This document shows positions 1-8,275 of a DNA stretch of 64,000 nucleotides, piece by piece; the stretch's first letter is position 1; each line of letters starts with the position of its first letter. Source of the stretch: Homoserinimonas aerilata (GTDB lineage: Bacteria > Actinomycetota > Actinomycetes > Actinomycetales > Microbacteriaceae). A model generated the notes under the pieces. That model ran no database searches. It saw only the letters and a program-made list of their open reading frames with translations, and had not been told where the DNA came from. The DNA lies in the NCBI RefSeq assembly GCF_006716125.1, contig NZ_VFOM01000001.1:1054001-1118000 (forward strand), given 5' to 3'. The position numbers were made by a program, and so were the translations under genes.

Positions 1-1174
1 TCTCCAGTAGCTTGTCGATCTCACCGTGGATGTACCCGATGCCCTTGTCGATCTGCTCCTGTGAGATGTCGGTGATCACGACGGGGACCTTGAGTCGTCG
101 CACGAACAGCAGCGCGAACTGCTGTGCCATGAGGCCAGCCCCGATGACGCCGATCTTCGTGATCGGCTTCGCCAGCGTCTTGTCAGGGGCACCTGCGGGC
201 TTCTTGGCGCGCTTCTGCACAAGGTTGAAGGCGTAGATGCTCGCGACGAACTGGTCGCCGGCGATCAACTCGGAGAGCTTCTCGTCCTCTGCGGCGAATC
301 CGGTCTCACGGTCGGTGTTCTTCGCGGCCTTGAGCAGCTCCAGGGCTGCGTAGGGAGACTTCGCGATCGAACCGATGCGGCTCTTCAGCATCTTCTCGGC
401 GATACCGATCGCGATGTCCCATTTGACGGCGCGCTCGATCTTGCCCGGTTCGTTGGACCGCTTGACCTTGGTGGAACCGGAGATGACGCCGTCGGCCCAG
501 CGGATCGACTCCTCCAAGAAGTTTGCGGGGCCGAATGCGGCATCCGCGATACCCATGTCGAAGGCCTGCTTCGGCTTCAGCATGGTGTTGTTCTTGAGGG
601 GGTTCTCGATGACGACCTTGAGTGCGTTCTCGATACCGATGAGGTTCGGCAGAAGCCAAGCGCCGCCCCACCCGGGGATGATTCCAAGGAACACCTCGGG
701 CAGCGCAACGCCCGCTCCGGCAAGGTCGATAGTGCGGTAGTCGGCGTGCAGGGCGACCTCAAGGCCGCCGCCGAGGGCGAGCCCGTTGATGAACGCGAAC
801 GTCGGAACGCCGAGGCCGTGAAGCTTGCCGAGTGCGTGATGTCCGAGTTGTGCCAGCTGGCGCGCCGCATCCCTGCTCGGGATCTCGCCGACCTTGCTGA
901 GATCGGCACCCGCCGCGAGGATGTACTGCTTTCCGGTGACGGCCACGGCGTGGATCTCGCCGCTCGCCGCTCGCTTGTGAAGCCCATCAATGGTCTCGGC
1001 GAACTCCAGGAGGCCGAGTGCGCCGAACGTGTTCGGTCTGGTGTGATCCCGACCGTTGTCGAGTGTCACGAGCGCGAGGACTCTGCCGCCGGCGAGCGGG
1101 ATGTCGCTCACGAGGGAATGTGTGACAACCTCGTCGCCGGACATGGCCTTCAAGTCATCAAATCGGGTCGTCAT
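1..1174 (-). CDS. 3-hydroxyacyl-CoA dehydrogenase / enoyl-CoA hydratase (FadB-like), C-terminus outside window
   Basis: Partial gene read from the complementary strand; 391 codons are visible and it runs off the left edge. Reading from ATG at 1174, residues about 30-230 form a crotonase (enoyl-CoA hydratase) domain with the oxyanion-hole signature FINGLALGGGLEVAL and the active-site region GIIPGWGG. A Rossmann NAD-binding motif, IGVIGAGLMAQQFA, begins near residue 340, so the 3-hydroxyacyl-CoA dehydrogenase half follows. This is the hydratase-then-dehydrogenase order of the fatty-acid beta-oxidation alpha subunit. The start codon directly abuts the stop of the thiolase gene, so the two are one operon making both halves of the oxidation complex. 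Substrate chain length cannot be read. Confidence 0.9.
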   Translation of the reverse strand, partial: MTTRFDDLKAMSGDEVVTHSLVSDIPLAGGRVLALVTLDNGRDHTRPNTFGALGLLEFAETIDGLHKRAASGEIHAVAVTGKQYILAAGADLSKVGEIPSRDAARQLAQLGHHALGKLHGLGVPTFAFINGLALGGGLEVALHADYRTIDLAGAGVALPEVFLGIIPGWGGAWLLPNLIGIENALKVVIENPLKNNTMLKPKQAFDMGIADAAFGPANFLEESIRWADGVISGSTKVKRSNEPGKIERAVKWDIAIGIAEKMLKSRIGSIAKSPYAALELLKAAKNTDRETGFAAEDEKLSELIAGDQFVASIYAFNLVQKRAKKPAGAPDKTLAKPITKIGVIGAGLMAQQFALLFVRRLKVPVVITDISQEQIDKGIGYIHGEIDKLLE

Positions 1175-2374
1175 CTACTTGCCCTTCCCTGCGTAGTGGG
1201 GGTTCTCCCAGATAACCGAACCGCCCTGCCCGAGACCGACGCACATGGCGGTGAGGCCGTAGCGGACCTCGGGATGTTCCTCGAACTGGCGGGCGAGCTG
1301 AAGCATCAGGCGAACGCCTGAGGATGCGAGAGGATGCCCGATCGCGATCGCACCGCCCCACATGTTGACCCTCGGGTCCTCGTCGTCGATGCCGAAGTGA
1401 TCGAGCAGGGAGAGAACCTGCACGGCGAAGGCCTCGTTCAGTTCGAAGAGGCCGATGTCGTCGATGCTCAGCCCGGCCTTCTTCAGTGCCTTCTCGGTCG
1501 ACGGGATGGGGCCGATGCCCATGATCTCGGGCTCCACGCCGGCGAAGGCGAAGCTGACGAGCCGCATCTTGGGCGCAAGCCCGAGCTCCTTCGCCGCGTC
1601 GGCGCTGGCCAGAAGGCTCACGGTCGCTCCGTCGTTGAGCCCGGAGGAGTTGCCGGCCGTGACCCGGCCGTGAGGGCGGAAAGGCGTCTTCAGACCAGCG
1701 AGTCCCTCCATGGTGGTCTCGGGTCGTGGCGCCTCATCGCGGGTCGCCAACCCCCATCCGTTCGCCGTCTTGATGGCGACAGGCACGAGGTCGGGCTGAA
1801 TCTTGTTCGCTGCGTAGGCTGCTGCGACCTTCTGCTGGCTCGCCAGGGCGAAACGGTCGGCACGCTCCTTGGTGAGGGCGGGGAAGCGATCGTGAATCTT
1901 CTCCGCGGTGTTCCCCATGTTGAGCGCCTCGGCGTTGACGAGCTTCTCCGCGACGAATCGCGGGTTCGGGTCGACGCCCGAGCCCATCGGATGGTGCCCC
2001 ATGTGTTCCACACCGCCGGCGATGGCCAGATCGTAGGCGCCAAAGGCGATTCCGCCGGCAAGGGCCGTGACCGAGGTCATCGCGCCCGCGCACATCCGGT
2101 CGATGGCGAAGCCCGGAACAGACTGGGGGAGTCCGGCGAGGATGGCGGCGCTCCGTCCGAGGGTGAGGCCCTGATCTCCGGATTGCGTGGTCGCGGCGAT
2201 GGCGACCTCGTCAATGCGATCCTTGGGGACGCTCGGATTACGCTCGAGCAGGCCGATCATGGCTTTGACGACGAGATCGTCTGCACGGGTGTTCCAGTAC
2301 ATTCCCTTTTCGCCGGCTCGACCGAACGGGGTGCGAACCCCGTCCACGAATACGACTTCTTGTCTTTCGGCCAC
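1175..2374 (-). CDS. Acetyl-CoA acyltransferase (thiolase, FadA-like)
   Basis: 399 residues, the usual size of a degradative thiolase, which cleaves 3-ketoacyl-CoA with CoA in the last step of beta-oxidation. The nucleophilic cysteine is Cys95 in IDRMCAGAMTS. The C-terminal catalytic segments are present: GHPLASSGVR with the conserved His, and the second Cys in MCVGLGQGGS. The start is GTG at 2374, preceded by a strong GAGGAGG ribosome-binding site. It lies immediately upstream of, and abuts, the FadB-like gene, giving the fadA-fadB order. A biosynthetic acetoacetyl-CoA thiolase is an alternative but less likely given this partner. Confidence 0.93.
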   Translation of the reverse strand: MAERQEVVFVDGVRTPFGRAGEKGMYWNTRADDLVVKAMIGLLERNPSVPKDRIDEVAIAATTQSGDQGLTLGRSAAILAGLPQSVPGFAIDRMCAGAMTSVTALAGGIAFGAYDLAIAGGVEHMGHHPMGSGVDPNPRFVAEKLVNAEALNMGNTAEKIHDRFPALTKERADRFALASQQKVAAAYAANKIQPDLVPVAIKTANGWGLATRDEAPRPETTMEGLAGLKTPFRPHGRVTAGNSSGLNDGATVSLLASADAAKELGLAPKMRLVSFAFAGVEPEIMGIGPIPSTEKALKKAGLSIDDIGLFELNEAFAVQVLSLLDHFGIDDEDPRVNMWGGAIAIGHPLASSGVRLMLQLARQFEEHPEVRYGLTAMCVGLGQGGSVIWENPHYAGKGK

Positions 2375-2448
2375 AATGCCTCCTCGATATCAGGTCTGCT
2401 CCTGATCCTAGGCTGGCCGAAAAACGGGCTGGAATCGTTTGCTTCTTT

Positions 2449-3672
2449 CTACGAAGCCGATTCCTCATCGTTCTCGTTGTCTTGGCTGGCCTCCACAAAG
2501 GCGCGCTCGATTATCTGTGCAGTAACGTCAATCTGCCACGGGCGTGCACCGAGCGCGAGAAGGGCCGCGCCGATCTCGCTGGCACCGGCCGGCTGAGGCG
2601 GTGACCATGAGATACGCCGCAGCGCTTCTGGTGTCAGCAGGTTCTCGACCGGGATCGCCATCTCCTCGGATGCCTCGGCCATGGCCGATTTCGCTGCCTT
2701 CAGGCGAAGATCTGCCTCAGGGTTGCGATCCGACCACGATCTCGGCGGGGGGAGCGAGTCACCGTTTCCGCGCAGGGTGGGGAACTGCTCTGCGGCACGG
2801 CCTGCCTCGATGGCCTCCCACCAGCGACCGAGCTCAGATCTGCTTGCTCGGCCCGTGAATTCTTTGAGCGCCGCAAGCTCGGCCTTGGATGACGGCATGG
2901 CCTTGGCCGCGGCGACCAGGGCTGCATCCGGCACGAGCCGCCCGGGCGCGGTGTCGATCTCGCGGGCATAGCGGTCGCGCGCCTCCCAGAGTTCCTTGGC
3001 GACGGCGAGGTTGCGGCCGCCCCTGATGGAGTGCGCGCCTGAGAGACGGCGCCAGCCCTCCCCTCGAGAGCTGGGGCGATGCTCCTGAGTGAGCACATTG
3101 GCGAATTCCTGCTCCGCAATGGCGCCCTTGCCCGCGTCGTCGAGGAGCCTCCCGACCGCTTCGCGCAGGTCGACGAGCAGTTCAACGTCGAGCGCCGCAT
3201 AGACGAGCCACGACTCCGGGAGGGGGCGGGTTGACCAGTCAGCCGCCGAATGCTCCTTGGCCAGGTGGATGCCGAGGAGCGACTCCACAACGGTGCCCAG
3301 CCCTACCCGGGGTAGGCCCGCAAGACGGGCGCCGAGCTCGGTGTCGAAGATACGCGTCGGGTCGAGGCCGACCTCGCGCAGGCAGTCGAGATCCTGACTT
3401 GCGGCGTGGAAGATCCATTCCTCGCCGGAGATCGCGTCATTCAGTTCGGAGAATGAGCCGACGGCGGGAGGATCGAAGAGGAACGTTCCGGCATCGCGCC
3501 GGAAGAGCTGGATCAGGTACGCCCGTTGCGAGAATCGATAGCCGGATGCCCGTTCCGCGTCGACGGCGATGGGCCCTGTTCCCGAGGCGATGCGCGCGAC
3601 GGCGTCGAGATACTCCTCGCGGGTGGCGATGACGTGATGCGGCTGCGTATCCGCCTGCGGGCTACTGTTCAC
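2449..3672 (-). CDS. Ribonuclease D (3'-5' exoribonuclease, HRDC domain)
   Basis: 407 residues. The N-terminal DEDD exonuclease domain starts with Asp38 and Glu40 in VDAERASGYRFSQ. It continues through an ASQDLDCL segment and ends with the Tyr/Asp pair in VYAALDVELLVDL, typical of the RNase D DEDDy family. A helical HRDC domain follows at about residues 220-300. The family trims 3' ends of tRNA precursors and other small stable RNAs. The start is GTG at 3672 and overlaps the end of the upstream DUF3000 gene by 11 bases, so the two are translationally coupled. The DUF3000-RNase D-thiolase neighbourhood is common in Actinobacteria. Confidence 0.9.
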   Translation of the reverse strand: MNSSPQADTQPHHVIATREEYLDAVARIASGTGPIAVDAERASGYRFSQRAYLIQLFRRDAGTFLFDPPAVGSFSELNDAISGEEWIFHAASQDLDCLREVGLDPTRIFDTELGARLAGLPRVGLGTVVESLLGIHLAKEHSAADWSTRPLPESWLVYAALDVELLVDLREAVGRLLDDAGKGAIAEQEFANVLTQEHRPSSRGEGWRRLSGAHSIRGGRNLAVAKELWEARDRYAREIDTAPGRLVPDAALVAAAKAMPSSKAELAALKEFTGRASRSELGRWWEAIEAGRAAEQFPTLRGNGDSLPPPRSWSDRNPEADLRLKAAKSAMAEASEEMAIPVENLLTPEALRRISWSPPQPAGASEIGAALLALGARPWQIDVTAQIIERAFVEASQDNENDEESAS

Positions 3673-4261
3673 GCGCTGCCCGTCGTGCCGTGAGGGATGT
3701 GACGCCTTCTATGGCGGGCGGAAGCCCCGCGAGCATGCACAGAAGCTCACCCCATCCTTCTACGTGCGCCGTGACATCCGAATCCTGGGGGGTCCACGAT
3801 GCCCTGAGCTCGATCTGCGCCCCGTCGCCATGATCGGCGAGTTCGCCGTATCCGCTCGACAGCACCTTGGTCGCCGTGCCGGATGCGTGTTCGTAGCGCG
3901 CTCCCCGTGCGGCGAGCGCATCGACGAGCCACGACCAGGCGACATCCGCGAGGAATGGATCGATGCCGATGTCGGTCTCAAGGGGCGCCTGCACGAAGCA
4001 GACGACCCTGAACTCGCCAGACCAGGCTTCAGGCATGGCGGGGTCATGCAGGAGGACGAAGCGGCCGGTGCCGAGTTCTGAATCGGCACCGTGCCGGGCC
4101 GGGGTCACATCTGCGGAGAGGGCGAAGGCGAAGGGCGCAAGATTGGAGGGCGCGGGGATCTCGGTGACCGTCAACTCCGAACGGTGGGCGGCGCGCCTGA
4201 TCGCCTCGACCGCCTCGACGAAGGAGGCCGGAGCCGAGGGAGCTGTAACTGTTTCGGGCAC
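3662..4261 (-). CDS. DUF3000 family protein
   Basis: 199 residues, function unknown. The protein matches the actinobacterial DUF3000 family as I recall it: an N-terminal helix (VEAVEAIRRAAHR), a region rich in Ala and Pro, and a C-terminal WGELLCMLAGLPP segment. No signal peptide or membrane segment is seen, so it is probably cytosolic. The start is GTG at 4261. A TAGTCT element sits exactly 6 bases upstream of it on the same strand, suggesting a leaderless transcript. It is first in an operon with RNase D. The opposite-strand hydrolase gene begins only 22 bases away. Confidence 0.82.
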   Translation of the reverse strand: MPETVTAPSAPASFVEAVEAIRRAAHRSELTVTEIPAPSNLAPFAFALSADVTPARHGADSELGTGRFVLLHDPAMPEAWSGEFRVVCFVQAPLETDIGIDPFLADVAWSWLVDALAARGARYEHASGTATKVLSSGYGELADHGDGAQIELRASWTPQDSDVTAHVEGWGELLCMLAGLPPAIEGVTSLTARRAAREQ

Positions 4262-4267
4262 GAGTGA

Positions 4268-4277
4268 AGACTAAAGT
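4268..4277. promoter_or_regulatory. Overlapping divergent -10 elements for DUF3000 and the hydrolase gene
   Basis: The gap between the divergent start codons (4261 minus, 4284 plus) is 22 bases. The minus strand carries TAGTCT (4273 to 4268) and the plus strand TAAAGT (4272 to 4277). Each is 6 bases from its GTG start, the spacing expected for leaderless transcripts. The two hexamers share the TA at 4272-4273, so RNA polymerase should not be able to open both at once. This is an inference from spacing; no -35 boxes were assigned. Confidence 0.5.
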
Positions 4278-4283
4278 TCAACC

Positions 4284-5486
4284 GTGAGGGATTCACGAAG
4301 GCACGCCGACATCCGCAGTCGTTCATGGCACCGTGCGGGAATCGTTGCTGCAACTGCTGCCGGCCTGGCGGCCGTGGGCACGGCCGTCGCCACCTTCGCG
4401 ATCGCCAGGTACGTCATCACGCCGCCTCGTCGACGTGCCCAAGACATCCGCATCGTCCACATCGATGAGAAGGCCGGAACGGTCACCCTGAGTGAGAGCC
4501 CGGAATCGCTTCTGGCGGGCCGCTATGGGCTGTGGTTCGACGCTGAACGCGGGCATGCGCGTGTCGGCGATGTCGTCTCGCGGGGGCGGGACTCTGTGAC
4601 CCGGCGCCTCGAGGGGATCGACAAGGGCACACCTGCGGTCGGGATGAAGTGCCGCCTCTCCGGCTGGTACTACAGGAGCCCTGAACCTCTCGGAGTCGAG
4701 TACTCCGAGGTGTTCATCGACACGACACTTGGCCCGGCACCGGCCTGGCTGGTCCCCGCGCCGGGAGGCGGCACAGGCGGTCGCTGGGTCATCCAGGTGC
4801 ACGGCCGCGCTGTCGACCGCCGGGAGACGATTCGTGCGATCCCCGTGTTCCATGATGCCGGCTTCACCTCGCTGCTCATCTCCTACAGGAACGACGGGGT
4901 GGCGCCGCCGAGCGAAGACGGACGGTACGCCCTCGGCGACATCGAGTGGCTCGATGTCGAATCGGCCATGCGGTACGCGATCGACCACGGCGCGCGCGAC
5001 ATCGTGCTCATGGGCTGGTCGATGGGCGGCGCAACTGTGCTGCAGGCGGCAACCCGGTCAAGGCTCTCCTTCGCAGTGCGAGGAATCGTGCTCGACTCGC
5101 CGGTTGTCGACTGGGTCACGGCTCTCCGGCATCAGGCCGGCACGCTCAGGATTCCGCCGCTGGTCGTGCGGGCCGTACTCCGGATCCTGAGCAGGCCGTG
5201 GGGCTCCGTCGTCACGGGACAGCACGCTCCGATCGATCTGCGGAGACTCGACTTCGTGGCCCGCGCCGTCGAACTGGAGCTGCCGATGCTGCTTCTGCAC
5301 AGCTCTGGTGATGCCTTCGTCCCCGACACGGCATCCCGTGCCCTCGCCGCGGCCCGGCCCGATATCGTGACGTTCCCGGCGATCGCCGGCGCCGGCCACA
5401 CCCGAATCTGGAACTACGACACCGACGCCTGGAACGGGGCGATCAGCGAGTGGCTTCAGCGCCTGCTTCCGCCATCTTCTCTCTGA
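4284..5486 (+). CDS. Membrane-anchored alpha/beta hydrolase
   Basis: 400 residues. A hydrophobic segment at about residues 18-44 is followed by arginines (ITPPRRRAQD), fitting an N-terminal signal anchor that places the enzyme outside the membrane. The alpha/beta hydrolase core carries the nucleophile elbow GWSMGG with Ser246, an HGRAVDRRET oxyanion region, and late candidates Asp (SSGDAFVPD) and His (GAGHTRIW) to complete the triad. The substrate is unknown; esterase or peptidase activity is possible. The GTG start at 4284 has no clear ribosome-binding site but a TAAAGT element 6 bases upstream. The 3' end overlaps the convergent sufE gene by 44 bases. Confidence 0.85.
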   Translation: MRDSRRHADIRSRSWHRAGIVAATAAGLAAVGTAVATFAIARYVITPPRRRAQDIRIVHIDEKAGTVTLSESPESLLAGRYGLWFDAERGHARVGDVVSRGRDSVTRRLEGIDKGTPAVGMKCRLSGWYYRSPEPLGVEYSEVFIDTTLGPAPAWLVPAPGGGTGGRWVIQVHGRAVDRRETIRAIPVFHDAGFTSLLISYRNDGVAPPSEDGRYALGDIEWLDVESAMRYAIDHGARDIVLMGWSMGGATVLQAATRSRLSFAVRGIVLDSPVVDWVTALRHQAGTLRIPPLVVRAVLRILSRPWGSVVTGQHAPIDLRRLDFVARAVELELPMLLLHSSGDAFVPDTASRALAAARPDIVTFPAIAGAGHTRIWNYDTDAWNGAISEWLQRLLPPSSL

Positions 5487-5904
5487 TCTGGCGCTTGGTG
5501 CGTCCGAGCAGCGCGCTCATGCCGCGCAGTCGCAGCGGGCTGATGAGCTTCGCGAGTCCGATCGTGTTCGGATAGTCGTCGGGGACCGCCAGCACCTGCT
5601 CGGCGCTCAACCCCTCCAGACCCTGCGCGAGGATCGAGGCGAAGCCGCGGGTCGTCGGAGACTCGCGCGGGGCCGTCACATGGAGATGCACGATACCGTG
5701 CTCATCCAGCTCGACGAACATGAACACGGGTGACTGGCATTCGATGACCTGCTCGAGGAGATCCGGATGCTCCGCATAGCGGGGCGGGAGCTCGGGGAGT
5801 TCCGCAGAGAACTCGAGCAGGAGGGTGAGCCGGTCATTCGGATCGAGGGCAAGGAACTCGGCGCGGATCTCCTCCAGCGCTGCAGGTGTCTCGACGGTCG
5901 TCAC
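5443..5904 (-). CDS. SufE family cysteine desulfuration protein
   Basis: SufE accepts persulfide sulfur from a cysteine desulfurase and passes it to Fe-S assembly or other acceptors. The acceptor cysteine is Cys56 in VIECQSPVF, and the C-terminal LSPLRLRGMSALLGRTKRQI segment is typical. I chose GTG at 5904 (153 residues), because the family begins at the helix TPAALEEIRAEFLAL and a GGA precedes this codon at usable spacing. An upstream in-frame TTG at 5952 would add 16 residues that do not look like family sequence. The gene follows the sulfurtransferase by 64 bases and is probably co-transcribed. Confidence 0.87.
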   Translation of the reverse strand: MTTVETPAALEEIRAEFLALDPNDRLTLLLEFSAELPELPPRYAEHPDLLEQVIECQSPVFMFVELDEHGIVHLHVTAPRESPTTRGFASILAQGLEGLSAEQVLAVPDDYPNTIGLAKLISPLRLRGMSALLGRTKRQIREKMAEAGAEATR

Positions 5905-5968
5905 CTGATCCAGTATTCCACTGCAGGGCGCGAGCAGGTCGATGACGGACAAGCCCTCGGCGAACGGA

Positions 5969-6868
5969 TCAGTGCCGACGCAGCTCTCCGGGTTCGCTTC
6001 CCGTGACGATCGGCACCCGTACCGCCGATCCCCACTCCGTCCATGAGCCGTCGTAGTTGCGCACCCGGTCGAGACCGAGCAGGTGGGTCAGAACGAACCA
6101 GGTGTGCGCGGATCGTTCGCCGATACGGCAATAGGCGATGACATCGTCTTCGTCGCCGATGCCGGCCTCGTCTCGGTAGAGAGCGTCGAGTTCGGACCGC
6201 GGGCGGAAGGTTCCATCGCCTTCGGCGGCCCTGCCCCATGGAACATTCTGGGCGGTGGGGATGTGGCCGGCGCGGAGTGCGCCCTCCTCCGGGTAGGCGG
6301 GAGCCGTCGTGCGCTCACCAGAGAACTCCTCGGGGGAGCGCACATCGATGAGAGGCCTGCCGAAGTGGCTGAGGACGTCCTCCTTGAAGGCACGGATGGC
6401 TGTGTCGTCTCTCTCCACGACAGGGTAGGCGACGGGAACCGGCTGAGCGGGTGCTGCGGTCATCTCGCGACCCTCCGCCTCCCACTTGGCTCGTCCGCCG
6501 TCAAGCAGGCGCACATCCTCGTGGCCGAACAGGGTGAACACCCAGAGCGCGTACGCGGCCCACCAATTGCTCTTGTCGCCATAGACGACGACCGTCGTGT
6601 CCCGCGATATCCCCTTTGACCCCAAGAGCGCCGCGAAGGCCTCGCCATCGATGTAGTCACGCTCGACAGGGTCGTTGAGGTCGGTGTGCCAGTCGATCTT
6701 GACGGCTCCGGGGATGTGGCCGATCTCGTAGAGCAGCACGTCTTCATCCGATTCGACGACGACAAGGCCGGGGGAGCCCAGCTGGCCCTGGAGCCATTCG
6801 GTGCTGACAAGGCGTTCCGGATGGGCGTAGTCCGTGAACTTCGGATCGGCGTCGGCCTGAACTGCCAT
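5969..6868 (-). CDS. Thiosulfate/3-mercaptopyruvate sulfurtransferase (two rhodanese domains)
   Basis: 299 residues from ATG at 6868, which has a GGAGGA ribosome-binding site 4 bases upstream; an in-frame ATG 14 codons further up lacks one. There are two rhodanese domains: an inactive N-terminal one ending in [17 protein letters not shown], and a catalytic C-terminal one with the loop YCRIGERS, whose Cys near residue 245 carries the persulfide. The CRIGERS loop resembles actinobacterial SseA/CysA-type enzymes. It is co-directional with sufE just downstream, which suggests joint handling of sulfane sulfur. The donor substrate cannot be fixed from sequence. Confidence 0.9.
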   Translation of the reverse strand: MAVQADADPKFTDYAHPERLVSTEWLQGQLGSPGLVVVESDEDVLLYEIGHIPGAVKIDWHTDLNDPVERDYIDGEAFAALLGSKGISRDTTVVVYGDKSNWWAAYALWVFTLFGHEDVRLLDGGRAKWEAEGREMTAAPAQPVPVAYPVVERDDTAIRAFKEDVLSHFGRPLIDVRSPEEFSGERTTAPAYPEEGALRAGHIPTAQNVPWGRAAEGDGTFRPRSELDALYRDEAGIGDEDDVIAYCRIGERSAHTWFVLTHLLGLDRVRNYDGSWTEWGSAVRVPIVTGSEPGELRRH

Positions 6869-7022
6869 CTTGTCCTCCGGTTCCGCCGCCGAGCGGGCGG
6901 CGTGATGCACATGTGACTTCGCTAAACTTGGGAAGTCCCCTCATACGACTGTAGGCGCTGCTCCGTACCTGTTACGGCCGGAGGAGGGAATAACTCTTTC
7001 GCCGACAGACGGGCCCCGCGCA

Positions 7023-8069
7023 GTGACAGTTCAGCATTCTCCCGACGGTAGCCTGCGCGCGACCCCGGGAAGTCTCCTCGATCGCGACACCACGCTGGGG
7101 GGCGAGCAGATGGTCGCCCATCTGGTGCCACCGCGCCAGTTCCTGGCAGCCTCCCTCGACAACTATCGTCCGGACCGTGACTACCCGTCACAGGGCGCCG
7201 CGGTCGCCGCCATCCGCAACTTCGCCGCGAACTCCTCGAGTCGGCCGAGTCGACTGTTCGGCCGCAGAAAGTCCTCGGAGGAGGCCAAGCCCGGCATCTA
7301 TCTCGACGGTGGCTTCGGCGTCGGTAAGACCCACCTTCTGGCATCGCTGTGGCATATGGCGAAGGGGCGCAAGTACTTCGGCACCTTCATCGAGTACACC
7401 GCGCTGGTGGGGGCGCTCGGCTACGCAGAGACGGTCGTCGCCCTGCGGGGGGCGACACTCCTGTGCATCGACGAGTTCGAACTGGACGACCCGGGAGACA
7501 CGCGACTGATGTCGCGGCTGCTCGGTGAGCTCGTCGCATCCGGAACCCGCATCGCGGCAACGTCCAACACCCCTCCGAACGCCCTCGGCGAAGGGCGCTT
7601 CGCCGCGCAGGACTTTCTTCGAGAGATCGACGCGCTCGCCTCCCGTTTCACGACCCTTCGGGTCGACGGGGTCGACTTCAGGCATCGCGACAACTCCGGT
7701 CATGCCATGGTCATCCCCGACGAAGAGCTCGACGAGCTGGTGGCCGACGTGGACGGCCCGACCACGATGGACGACTTCGATGCGGTCCTCGGTCTGCTCT
7801 CCCGCGTGCATCCCTCACGCTACGTCACGCTCGTGGATGAACTCGCGGCGATCGGATTGCGAGGCGTGCACGCTTTCACCCACCAGACGGATGCGCTCCG
7901 ATTCGTGGCTTTCGTCGACAGGCTCTACGACGCCCAGGTGCGGGTGCTCGCCAGCGGAACCCCCCTCGACGAGATCTTTCCCGATGACATGCTCGCCGGT
8001 GGTTATCGCAAGAAGTATCTGAGGGCGGTCTCCCGGCTCATCGCGCTCACCTCCGGACAGCTCAGCTGA
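7023..8069 (+). CDS. zapE: Cell division protein ZapE (AFG1-like ATPase)
   Basis: 348 residues, a P-loop ATPase of the AFG1/ZapE family. Walker A is GGFGVGKTH at 96-104 and Walker B is CIDEFELDD near 146. A sensor-like ATSNTPPNALGEGRF segment follows and the C-terminal RYVTLVDELAAIGLRGVHAF region is family-typical. In proteobacteria ZapE modulates FtsZ ring stability; the actinobacterial role is less well established. The assigned start is GTG at 7023. A strong GGAGGAGGG at about 6976-6984 lies too far upstream to serve it, so the 5' end is somewhat uncertain. It is divergent from the sulfurtransferase gene. Confidence 0.88.
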   Translation: MTVQHSPDGSLRATPGSLLDRDTTLGGEQMVAHLVPPRQFLAASLDNYRPDRDYPSQGAAVAAIRNFAANSSSRPSRLFGRRKSSEEAKPGIYLDGGFGVGKTHLLASLWHMAKGRKYFGTFIEYTALVGALGYAETVVALRGATLLCIDEFELDDPGDTRLMSRLLGELVASGTRIAATSNTPPNALGEGRFAAQDFLREIDALASRFTTLRVDGVDFRHRDNSGHAMVIPDEELDELVADVDGPTTMDDFDAVLGLLSRVHPSRYVTLVDELAAIGLRGVHAFTHQTDALRFVAFVDRLYDAQVRVLASGTPLDEIFPDDMLAGGYRKKYLRAVSRLIALTSGQLS

Positions 8070-8110
8070 CCGCGGGCCGCAGGCGATTCGCAGTCGTTCT
8101 GTGGCGGCCC

Positions 8111-8157
8111 GAAACATGCTGTTTACGTGGGAGAGCTTGCTGTAACCCCCGCGTAAC
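8111..8157 (+). promoter_or_regulatory. Candidate GlnR-type nitrogen operator upstream of amt
   Basis: GTAAC (8142-8146), six bases, GTAAC (8153-8157) matches the GlnR half-site pattern GTNAC-n6-GNAAC. A second pair, GAAAC (8111-8115), six bases, TTTAC (8122-8126), lies two helical turns upstream. GlnR controls amt genes in Streptomyces and Mycobacterium. The spacing match is seen directly; the identity of the regulator is inferred. Confidence 0.45.
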
Positions 8158-8275
8158 GGGGCGCGCTCCCCACAGAAATCTCCTCGAATGAGACTTGCGG
8201 CGTAGCACCGCACGGCGCCCGCATCGGCAGGCACGGCGTTTGCTGCGTCCCTTGTGAATCGAGAGAGGTACTCCT

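Noticed and set aside
1334..2596. 420-codon plus-strand open frame opposite the thiolase
   Set aside because: Antisense shadow; the thiolase frame has catalytic motifs and a ribosome-binding site.
5905..5952. TTG start giving a longer SufE
   Set aside because: The GAGGG is only one base from TTG and the extra residues do not resemble the family.
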